NCBI GenBank assembly: GCA_033816765.1
Contig: CM066289.1
Span: 2,356,001 to 2,420,000, forward strand
DNA: 64,000 nt
From: Nothopassalora personata
Lineage: Eukaryota; Ascomycota; Dothideomycetes; Mycosphaerellales; Mycosphaerellaceae
Direction: 5' to 3'
Shown here: in pieces, positions 56,533-64,000 of the stretch
Layout: the number at the start of each line of letters is the position of its first letter
How positions within the stretch are numbered: the first letter of the stretch is position 1
Made by a program: the position numbers and the translations under genes
Notes under the pieces: generated by a model
The model's database searches: none
What the model was told of the DNA's origin: nothing
Seen by the model: the letters and a program-made list of their open reading frames with translations, nothing else

Positions 56533-57864
56533 ATGAGCGAGAAATACCAATTGCCCCACGGGCCACCACCCAACTATCGAACACAGTCCACACCGGAAGT
56601 ACAACGAGCCCAAGGCCAAGATGGACGTCAGGAGCCGCAGCTACAACGCGTGTCCCGAATAGTGGGAGGAGGACCCAGTCGCCAGCCAGAAATGAGCTCT
56701 AATAACCCATACCGCGACAGTGCCACACCAGGTCAGCGCCCAGCCAGTCTGCAGGTCCAAGCAGGTCAGGCCTACCAGTCACCTCTAAGTTCACATCCGA
56801 GCTCGCGGCCAAGTTCGCATCAGGTCTCGCCTCATGACACTCCATCCAATGCCACTAGTGATGTAGAGATGAGCGAAGATGAGGAGTTCCAACCGCCGCC
56901 AGGACCGCCGCCAGGTCGTGCTTCCAAGAAACCAGACACGGATTATCAGCCGCCACCAGGACCGCCACCAGGACATCCATCAGCATCCCAAGGACACGAG
57001 GCGCCTCCGGAGTACGATCTGTGGGTGGGTGATGATGGTGGCTTGCGGCCGCCGCCAGCGTTTTCTGCAGTGCGACCCGAGAACCAGAGGAGTCCTGCAG
57101 CAAATGCTGACTACGATGATGCGGCCAGAGCTCACGCTTGGTGTAGAGACAATACCCTTTGGAATGCCGTTGAACATGATGGCAGCATAATTGAGCGGAT
57201 TCAAGCAGGCGACATGCGTCTAACGTTCCCTCCAAACACCATGGACATTACAAATTATCAGCCAGGAATTGGTAGGAGTTACATACGCACCACGGCCACG
57301 ATCGGAGATACAATTCTGCTGTCAGACATACCTGCATACGCCTCGTACCGGCAGAATCCTCTGGCTACAGGTCGATCTCATACGGTATACTTCGAGCTCC
57401 ATGTTCAAAGTTTGGGGGATCGGTACAACCCCAGCAACAACATAGAGTCCGGCGTTGCTATCGGATTCGTTGCACCACCTTATCCTGCCTGGAGGTTGCC
57501 TGGCTGGCATCGAGGCTCATTGGGCGTACACAGTGACGATGGCCGTCGTTACGTGGACAACAGCTACGGTGGCAGGGACTTCGTAGCCCCTTTCAAGAAG
57601 GGTGATGTTGTGGGAATCGGCATGACTTTCGCGCCGCCTAGACATGGCGACAGGAACAACCCTTGCCAGGTGTTTTTCACGCGGAACGGCAAGCATGAAG
57701 GTGCTTGGGACCTACACGAGGAGTTAGACATGGCCGCAGACGAAGGTGACATTGTTGGATTAGAAGGCGATCATGATTTACTCGCTGCTGTAGGCGTTTT
57801 TGGAAGCGTGGAGCTTGAGGCCGTGTTTCACAGAGAAGACTGGCTGTACAAGCCTCCAGAGTGA
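56533..57864 (+). CDS. SPRY-domain protein with PY motifs, possible Rsp5 adaptor
   Basis: One exon, 443 residues from MSEKYQLPHGPPPNYRT. The N-terminal 170 residues are disordered and Pro/Ser/Gln-rich. They contain two PPxY motifs, PPNY (12-15) and PPEY (158-161), and two copies of PPPGPPPG (121-128 and 140-147). A conserved segment follows (YDDAARAHAWCRDNTLWNAV), then a SPRY domain from about 250 to 435 (SHTVYFELHVQSLG, SGVAIGFVAPPYPAWRLPGW, RGSLGVHSDDGRRYVDNS, GDVVGIGMTFAP, VFFTRNGKHEGAWDL). SPRY proteins with PY motifs, such as yeast Ssh4 and Ear1, recruit the HECT ligase Rsp5 for sorting membrane proteins to the vacuole. Unlike those, no transmembrane segment is visible here, so the adaptor role is inference; a RanBPM-type role is the alternative. 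Confidence 0.85.
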   Translation: MSEKYQLPHGPPPNYRTQSTPEVQRAQGQDGRQEPQLQRVSRIVGGGPSRQPEMSSNNPYRDSATPGQRPASLQVQAGQAYQSPLSSHPSSRPSSHQVSPHDTPSNATSDVEMSEDEEFQPPPGPPPGRASKKPDTDYQPPPGPPPGHPSASQGHEAPPEYDLWVGDDGGLRPPPAFSAVRPENQRSPAANADYDDAARAHAWCRDNTLWNAVEHDGSIIERIQAGDMRLTFPPNTMDITNYQPGIGRSYIRTTATIGDTILLSDIPAYASYRQNPLATGRSHTVYFELHVQSLGDRYNPSNNIESGVAIGFVAPPYPAWRLPGWHRGSLGVHSDDGRRYVDNSYGGRDFVAPFKKGDVVGIGMTFAPPRHGDRNNPCQVFFTRNGKHEGAWDLHEELDMAADEGDIVGLEGDHDLLAAVGVFGSVELEAVFHREDWLYKPPE

Positions 57865-58368
57865 GAGCATAAGATTGTGTAGCCGCACCGGATACCCTCT
57901 GTCAATGAATTCGACGCACAAGACTCTGGCCATCAACCTTGTTGCTCGATGTGGACTTACATCGTTCCATGCGCTGCAGTCTGGGCCACCTGTTAGTCTT
58001 CGTTGGTGTGTCAAATGGCTTAGGTGGGATATTGTAAGGCCTTAAGGTCCAAAGACAGAGCCGCCGTAGTCGTGGTGCGCGCGGTCGCATGTAGAGCACG
58101 GCACACCATGAGATCCGCCGATTGGCTAAGGGACAGAGGTCAATATTCGATGTACGCCCACTAAGTTTACTGGGGCTGTGCTGAACGTGCGACCGTACTT
58201 CGCGCGCATGACTTACTGTAAGCAGGAAAATGGCGTTTTCTCGGAGTAGGCCTGCATGCTTTAGCTCGAAGAGGACGGTGCGGTTTTTTAGCACGACCAC
58301 ACGAGAGATGTCGACTGGCTGGACTATATACGCCGGAGAGGCTATGAGCAGTCCCCATTTTCGACTTA
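57865..58368. other. Intergenic, 3' of SPRY gene
   Basis: About 500 bases. A minus-strand frame 57902..58300 is long but not protein-like. Nothing else recognised. Confidence 0.4.
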
Positions 58369-58619
58369 GGGCAGCCCCCCAATCTTAGTTATCACTTAAA
58401 ATTTGTTTGGCCCTCTAGCACTCTAAAATGCGCTTGCCCGCCGAGCGAGGGCTGATAGCATCTATCTTTCCTGTAGCCGTAGCGAACTTGGGAGGACCTA
58501 TAGTAGGGGGTGCCCTCTGGAGGGAGGGAGGATCTCGTAGGAGCACCCAAGTGCAGAGGAGGGCTAGAGTATTCACCATTTGATAGGATTTAATTGATTA
58601 GTCAGATTAGGGGCTGCCC
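58369..58619. mobile_element. MITE-like element with about 32-bp terminal inverted repeats
   Basis: The left end starts GGGCAGCCCCCCAATCTTAG at 58369. The right end, read on the minus strand from 58619, starts GGGCAGCCCCTAATCTGACT. After the shared first ten bases the two continue to match with a gap and scattered changes to about 32 bases each (58369-58400 and 58588-58619). The 251-bp interior has no open frame and is AT-richer than its surroundings, with subterminal CTAGAG-type blocks. TTA precedes the left end, but I do not see a clean matching target duplication on the right, where a second GGGGGCTGCCC copy follows at 58622-58632. Consistent with a non-autonomous DNA transposon. Confidence 0.6.
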
Positions 58620-59228
58620 GTGGGGGCTGCCCATACGCGGCCCCCTAAGGCACGATAATACAGTAGGCGATGACCCCATATTTGCGAGTCTAGGATGACC
58701 AGTGCCAAATATTACTTGCCGAGATCCTCCAGCATGACATTACGCGCCAAGGACCAACGCGTCAACGACATGATGGCCTTAGTGGATATAGCGTCCGTAG
58801 GCAGCGCAGTCACTCCTCGGTTTGTAGCTGCCGCCTTGTCGCTGTTCACCGAATTGCTGTAATCCCGGGGTTTGCTAGGATCAACGATCGAAACGGCATC
58901 AGTTTTGTTACTCCACTGTTGACAGACGCTGTCCAGTGCCACTGAGGACCACCGACGGCAAACGATAAAGCAGGGTCTGGTCACAGGAGCTGTTGAGTCC
59001 CGCAGAGAGGTGCCGTTGCCAAAGCACTACCAAGGCGTCGCCGGGATTAGAGCCACGTGCGTTCTACAGAGGCATACCTTGGAGCCATCTTTCCTCTTGC
59101 TTCAGGATCAAGGACCAATACTTTCTCCAAAAAGCCCGAGAAAATTGATTATGTCTCCATCAAAGGATTCGTTTGGTCTTCGCCTGCCTAGCATGATTCA
59201 CTGAACCGACATAATATAGTTTCCAGCG
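58620..59228. other. Intergenic between inverted-repeat element and aldehyde dehydrogenase relic
   Basis: About 610 bases. Includes the extra GGGGGCTGCCC copy (58622-58632) and GGCCCCCTAAGG nearby. A 90-codon minus-strand frame at 58712..58984 has no recognisable domain. Confidence 0.4.
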
Positions 59229-60630
59229 TCAAGTGGGATGAATTCTACAACATCATCAATGGTCAGCAGCGTGGAGGCAAAGACCAGCACCGCGGTATAA
59301 AACCTGTGAACGGCGAGAAGTTATGACCAGTCCCGATCGGTGCCCAGAAGGACGTGGACGAGGCTGTCGATGTTGCTCAGAAGGCTTTCGAGTCGTGGAG
59401 AGACGTGCGTATTGAGCAGCGTAAGGAGTACCTGAACAAATGCAAGGATATCCTCCTGGCGCACAGCGACGAGATGACCAAGCTCCATTGCTTTGAGACC
59501 GGAAAGCCAAAGGCGGCTGCAGAAATCGAGACATGTATAGGGGTCGCAGCATTGTTCGGTCATCACGCTACTCTTGATATTCCGGAGGAACGTGATGAGG
59601 ATGATGAGAAGGTAATGGTCACTCGCTACACCCCTCTCGGTGTCGTCGGTGCTATTTGCCCTTGGATCTTCCCTATTACGTTGTCACTGGGCAAGATCAT
59701 TCATGCAGTGCTGTGTGGTAACACGATCCTTGTCAAGCCAAGTCCATTCACTCCATACACGATATTGAAGTATGTAGAGCTGATGCAGGAGGTTCTTCCA
59801 GCTGGTGTTGTGCAGGATATCGGCGGAGATGACTTCCTCGGACCAATGCTTACTGCTCACCCTGGTATTGCCAAGATCAGCTTCACTGGATCAATCGCTA
59901 CGGGCAAGAAGATTATGGCAGCGAGCGCACAGACTCTGAAGCGTGTGACTCTCGAGCTGGGTGGCAACGACGCCTCGATCGTCCTACCGGACGTCGACGT
60001 CAAGAAGACCGCTCCACAGCTTGTATTGGGCGCCTTCCAGAACTCAGGCCAAGTCTGCGTCGCCACCAAACGTATCTACATCCACAAGAACATCTACGAG
60101 GAGACGCTTCGGGAGATGGTCAACTTCACAAAGACATTGACCGTTGAGCGCTGTCCTCGGTCCAGTTCAGAACAGTATGCAGTACGAGAGGGTCAAGGAC
60201 TTCTTCAAGGACACCAAGAGCCAGGGCTACAAGTTTGCTGTTGGAGATGCTGAGGTCAGTGATGGCAAGGGATTCTTCATCAAGCCAGCCATTATCGACA
60301 ACCCGCCAAACCACAGCTGTATCATCCAGGAAGAGCCATTCGGCCCAATCGTTCCCACGCAGCCATGGGATGATGAGGAGGAAGTCATCAAACGTGCCAA
60401 TGCTTCGAACGCTGGCCTGGGTGCTTGCGTTTAGAGCAAGGATATTGCGAGAGCAGAAAAGATCGCTAAGCGACTCGAAGCTGGTTCAGTATTCATCAAC
60501 AGCTTCGAGAAGCCAACACCACAGGCCTTCTTCAGTGGCCACAAGGAGTCTGGTATTGGTGGTGAGTGGGGCAAGGAGGGTCTCAAGGCTTACTGCAATG
60601 CCCACCTACAGGGGCGTATTCTGAGCTATG
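59229..60630 (+). pseudogene. Aldehyde dehydrogenase pseudogene (two nonsense codons, one frameshift)
   Basis: Aldehyde dehydrogenase sequence is readable across the whole span. It begins KWDEFYNIINGQQRGGKDQH, without a clear ATG. A TGA at 59324 interrupts GEKL-PVPIGAQKDVDEAVD where the family has Trp. The body runs in one frame to about 60143: CPWIFPITLSLGKIIHAVL, the Glu motif TLELGGND, and the active Cys in FQNSGQVCVATKRIY. The frame then shifts to AVLGPVQNSMQYERVKDFF. A TAG at 60432 replaces the expected Trp in ACV-SKDIARAEKIAKRLEA. The C-terminal block (SGIGGEWGKEGLKAYCNAH) is still recognisable. Catalytic residues survive but no intact protein can be made. Confidence 0.88.
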
Positions 60631-61242
60631 ATCAGAGATGTGTAAAGTTCGTGTCGAATCTGCAGAAGTATGTTTGGGTTCCCAGCATGCATACAGAAAT
60701 GCAGACTTTCTGCACTTCGCCTCCACTGTTATGCCGCACGGATTGCTTCGATTGCCTTTGATAGATCGATGCCATTGGATACTGATCGCGCGTCAAGATT
60801 GACGATGTTGTTCGGCAGCCCAACAACCACTTCTTGCGTCCGTTCCTGATGATGGCGCCCCCCTCCCCCCCCGCCCCCCCACCCCCCAAAAAATAACACC
60901 AAACAAAGGTCTTGAACTATGCAGCAAGAGTGTGAACAGCGACCCCCTTTCAAGTGACTCGTCACGATGGTCGTCTTCTCCACTTGCTGCATGCAGTTGT
61001 TGAAGAGAAGTCGAATGAGCTCCTGCCGTTGGAATAAAGTTCAACGGCTGTCGCGCATGTGAATGCCAAAGGGGAAGGCGCCTTGCTGACAGGGATGTGC
61101 TAGCGTGCTTTCTTGGTACATACACATCACCAAGACACCAAACTTGAGCTTCACCTCGCCTCACCAACCTCGTCACCACTTTGGCAATCACAAAACGCTC
61201 CTCCCTCAACCTCCACGCACCCAACATCAGCATCAAGACAGC
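60631..61242. other. Intergenic, contains a C-rich run
   Basis: About 610 bases 3' of the aldehyde dehydrogenase relic. Holds the C-run at 60858-60887; a minus-strand frame across it (60793..61500) is not protein-like. Presumably the promoter of the 61243 frame. Confidence 0.4.
60858..60887 (-). repeat. C-rich homopolymer-like run (G-rich on minus strand)
   Basis: Blocks of three to eight C broken by single T, G and A; the minus strand can form a G-quadruplex. Read directly from the sequence; long runs like this are also prone to assembly error. Confidence 0.8.
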
Positions 61243-61878
61243 ATGGGGGCCCGCGTACAAGCTGTGCGTGTTGCCTGCTTGGGCGAGTCCACCCTCGACA
61301 GCATACACACGAAACAATTCTCCAGCTACAACATCCAAACCGACCATGAGATCTTCCATGGCACAGGAGAGCTCAGCATCCTGTCGATGCTGGCCGGCGT
61401 CCCGTTGATGCTTATGAAGCTTCGACCCTCGCTGCTCACCACGTCGGTCCTGCACGCTGACCGTGCTAACGGTCTTCAACGCAATATCAAGTACGGTCAC
61501 GCGGCTGAGGGAAAGTACTTCAAGAACCCAGTGGCTTCCACGTTGATGGCTGGCAACGAGGACGCAGAGACACGTTGGTCAGACCGTGTGGGCACTTGCC
61601 TCATTGCGCGTGCCGATGGCCAGCCTCTGCATGCACTTCAAGTCTCTGTGATGCTGAGCTTCATCGACAATGCCATGCAGTCGATTCGTGCCAGCCAGGA
61701 CAGCAGCGGTGCGGCTCTGTCATCCGAGGCATTCAAGGCCTACTACGACTATGCGATGCAGCATCTCATGGCATCGGGCCAGGCTGAGGAGTGGGCCAAG
61801 GTGCCTTCCCTCTTCGCAAATGCTGGTCAGGTCGATAATGGCGTCAAGATCGATGTCGACGGAGGCGTGGCTGTCTGA
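61243..61878 (+). CDS. Unknown protein, possibly with a lost or spliced C-terminus
   Basis: A frame of 211 residues from MGARVQAVRVACLGESTLDS; the frame is open upstream but that part is not protein-like. Composition looks coding: YNIQTDHEIFHGTGELSILS, LMLMKLRPSLLTTSVLHADR and LQVSVMLSFIDNAMQSIRAS. It ends DVDGGVAV with TGA at 61876. Just downstream (61878-61999) another frame reads EKVLEDVNSSDQTLEMIAES and MQNYAAEECAPRM before TAA, which looks like a continuation of the same protein. A canonical intron joining the two is not visible, so a frameshift or nonsense loss is possible. No family recognised. It sits between two pseudogenes. Confidence 0.5.
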   Translation: MGARVQAVRVACLGESTLDSIHTKQFSSYNIQTDHEIFHGTGELSILSMLAGVPLMLMKLRPSLLTTSVLHADRANGLQRNIKYGHAAEGKYFKNPVASTLMAGNEDAETRWSDRVGTCLIARADGQPLHALQVSVMLSFIDNAMQSIRASQDSSGAALSSEAFKAYYDYAMQHLMASGQAEEWAKVPSLFANAGQVDNGVKIDVDGGVAV

Positions 61879-62044
61879 GTGATAAGGTGCAAATTGCGAG
61901 AAAGTGCTGGAAGATGTCAATTCTAGCGACCAGACACTGGAGATGATTGCAGAGAGCATGCAGAACTATGCGGCGGAAGAGTGTGCACCGAGAATGTAAG
62001 TTGCCAATTTCGTATGCTTTGTTGAGCCAATACTGACCCCGATC

Positions 62045-63204
62045 TTAAAGTATGGTGATAGCTCCGGGAGGGCTTCGCACTCCACCGCGGACGTGAAGCG
62101 GAGCCGAACTGAGAAAGAATGTCCATTTTTTGTGTACATCGCAGAGTTTGCTCAGTTATTCGAGATTCCACAGCTTGCCTGAATTTAATGCTTAACACAG
62201 AATCACAACGGAGTGTGATTGTTCAGTCTCACATACCTATGGGCGTGCCCCATTGCACCAACAGCCATTCGTGGAGGACCCAGTCCTTCTTGAATGGCGG
62301 CGGTCAGGCCTCAAAAGCGATAGTGTCTGATGCCACAGCAGCGAAGTGATGGTCGTACAGGCACCTTACAGTCGTCTCGGTGCTCTGCAACCCGATCGCC
62401 AGCGCACTGTCATGGGAACCGCGCTTTTGCTCTGCTCGGTTCGCAAGATTATGCCAGCGTGTATAGCCAGTCCTTGAAAGGAGTGTATCCCCAAGCCTGC
62501 GATCGCAGGCATTCCTCAAGCTCCGAGATAAGAATTTCGTGCCTTGACACTGGAGACAGCGGATCGCCATGAGATTGCTCGTACTAGGACAACCAGTCGA
62601 TCAGAACACCACGTCCGACGATGCCACCTCTTTCACATATATTGTGGATGCCATTGGTGTCACTCTTGAGTGCTTCGTCATGGGGCAGTCGCTTATAGCA
62701 TATCTGAGTTTTCTGATGTGCGAAGTGCTTCAAGGAATCCCACTGGCTTCCGCTTTGGGCATTCATGCGCTGTGTTCATTGATCAGCGGCACAGGTTCAT
62801 ACGCCGTTCGAGAGGCACGCACCACTTCATCATCAAAGCCGGCAATGGCGTCCTTGGTGGCCGCTCTCGTATCAATGACCTTCTGCTCGAACTTTCTCCG
62901 CCAAAAGTCTGGAACTCCACATTGTCGGAGAGACACCAGCCAAGCTGGACATGCTGACGAGTCCGGACCTCAAATGAAGCTTGTCGCACAACCTCTGGCG
63001 TTAGCAAGTTCAACGTTCCAGTTTGATCTCCTTGCCATCTTTGCCGAAGAGCCCCCATGCGCAGCCCTGAGGTTGACCCTCGACTTTGGGAAGTTGATCA
63101 AAAGATGGGAAGGAGAAGTGTGGCTGGCCAGTCAGTATGTCCGCTAGAGTTGAAAGACGTTCCTTGGCTTTTTGAGCCAGCGATGGGCCTTTGCCGTCTG
63201 CCAT
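62045..63204 (-). pseudogene. Cyclase-family (kynurenine formamidase-like fold) pseudogene
   Basis: Reading down the minus strand, successive frames match one fungal cyclase-family protein from start to end: MADGKGPSLAQKAKERLS, then FPSFDQLPKVEGQPQGCAWG, GTLNLLTPEVVRQASFEV, QKVIDTRA, QSGSQWDSLKHFAHQKT, HDEALKSDTNGIHN, ERGGIVGRGVLIDWLS, PLSPVSRHEILISELEE, SGYTRWHNLA (here RTGYTRWHNLA), GSHDSALAIGLQSTE, DWVLHEWLLVQWGTPIG, and KKWTFFLSSAPLHVRGG to the TAA at 62045. The frame changes several times, and stops occur at 62584-62586, 62304-62306 and 62156-62158; the second replaces an expected Trp. Some breaks may be introns, but the number and in-exon stops mark it as a pseudogene. The family binds a metal through the HINTQSGSQWD region, partly lost here. 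Confidence 0.85.
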
Positions 63205-63836
63205 GACTGACTGCTTTGGCTGTTCGATGCAGCCTTGATGAAGACCTCGAGCAAAATACAATCTCTCGATAGTCAATGGTTACACATCTGCTATGCAATC
63301 ATGACCCATGCGGGGGACGGCCTCGACACCTCGGCCTATCCTTCAGATTCGAGAGGTGCCCAAGGGCATGTCTCAACGTATCGAGCACGATGTGTATCCG
63401 TTGTCTGCGCTGCTCGGATTGGTTGCTCTCGCCACGTCGAACAGAGGTGCTTGCTCCTACGACCTCCTGGAAACACACCAGAGGTCGGAACCAGAGGTCC
63501 TTCTGGCTTGCAGCAGCACACAGATGCGATCGAGGCATCCCTAACGGACCAGAAGCACAAGACACGCGACGAACGACATGTTCATGATGTGTCCATAGAG
63601 AGGACGTGGCGCTTGAAACACAGCCTGTCACGTGTCTGACGTAGACCAACGACTAGTTCTACTTTGGCACGACGCGACTCAGCCACCTCACCAACCAGTG
63701 ACGTGGCGCTCGAGAAGTATCCTCTCCTTCCTTCCTACCTTCCTTCCTTCCATCCTCGCTCCTTCACAACAACGACACTTTCCTTGGTTTCTACTTCCTT
63801 TGGACCCAGCTACCGGACCTACCAATACTGCGAAAC
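63205..63836. other. Intergenic, promoter of right-edge gene
   Basis: About 630 bases. Includes a pyrimidine-rich CCTTCC repeat stretch at about 63716-63760, a common feature of fungal promoters. Overlapping frames at 63235..63649 are non-coding. Confidence 0.4.
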
Positions 63837-64000
63837 ATGTCCGGTGTTCACGGACAGGTGCTCGGGCACCTTGTCAGGCGTGGCGTTGAAGCCGCGCAAT
63901 CACACTTCACAGGACCAAATCAGGAGTACATGCAGCAACTGCAGCACGATGCCGAGCTATACGATAAGGCTGGCCCGGCAATGGCGGTCAAGCCCTGGGA
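63837..64000 (+). CDS. Unknown protein, start of gene, cut by window end
   Basis: The ATG at 63837 (context GAAACATGT) opens a frame that runs off the right edge after 54 codons: MSGVHGQVLGHLVRRGVEAA, then HFTGPNQEYMQQLQHDAELY, ending AMAVKPW. The composition (amphipathic helices, GPNQEYMQQL) is protein-like and the pyrimidine-rich stretch upstream fits a promoter. Too little is visible to name a family. Confidence 0.55.
   Translation, partial: MSGVHGQVLGHLVRRGVEAAQSHFTGPNQEYMQQLQHDAELYDKAGPAMAVKPW

Noticed and set aside
1..64000. CRISPR arrays, operons, phage or prokaryotic defence systems
   Set aside because: Gene structure with spliceosomal introns throughout is fungal; no direct-repeat arrays with spacers or co-directional gene runs were seen.

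Overview
The window reads as nuclear DNA of a filamentous ascomycete. The evidence is many short introns (about 46-65 nt, GTAAGT/GTGAGT donors, CTGAC/CTAAC-like branch sites, YAG acceptors), compact genes on both strands, and a gene set that includes a cerato-platanin, a white-collar-2 type PAS/GATA factor, a LaeA-like methyltransferase, a large hybrid histidine kinase and DUF1772 and GH5/GH31 enzymes. A Dothideomycete (Capnodiales/Mycosphaerellales-like) is my best guess from overall protein style, but that is inference. Splice sites were assigned by eye and checked for phase.

Layout. 1-6.5 kb: two conserved fungal genes of unknown function, a cerato-platanin gene, an unknown gene whose first exon I could not place, and a frameshifted GPI-type surface-protein pseudogene. 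6.9-18.2 kb: secreted GH31 alpha-glucosidase, a C2-domain (Inn1/Fic1-like) cytokinesis protein, and two mostly disordered unknown proteins. 18.6-29.9 kb: histidine phosphatase (DET1-like), a nuclear-looking coiled-coil protein, bleomycin hydrolase, an AAA ATPase, a DUF1772 membrane protein converging on it, and a five-exon protein kinase. 31.1-45.6 kb: GH5 exo-beta-1,3-glucanase, RAD50 divergent from wc-2, mitochondrial D-lactate dehydrogenase, and a four-exon LaeA-like methyltransferase. 45.6-49.2 kb is the largest stretch with no gene I can support. 49.2-57.9 kb: hybrid histidine kinase, metallo-beta-lactamase-like protein, and a SPRY protein with PY motifs. 58.3-63.2 kb is a decay zone: a MITE-like inverted-repeat element, a broken aldehyde dehydrogenase, an isolated unknown ORF, and a heavily broken cyclase-family gene. 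A partial gene enters at the right edge.

Most genes are housekeeping or signalling genes with no shared pathway, so I do not see a biosynthetic cluster or a new defence-like system. The points most worth following are the decay zone with its inverted-repeat element, the SPRY protein as a possible Rsp5 adaptor, the two possible N-termini of bleomycin hydrolase, the intron arrangements that split real genes into misleading ORFs (kinase, LaeA-like gene, 9-nt first exon at 15.2 kb), and the RAD50/wc-2 divergent promoter.
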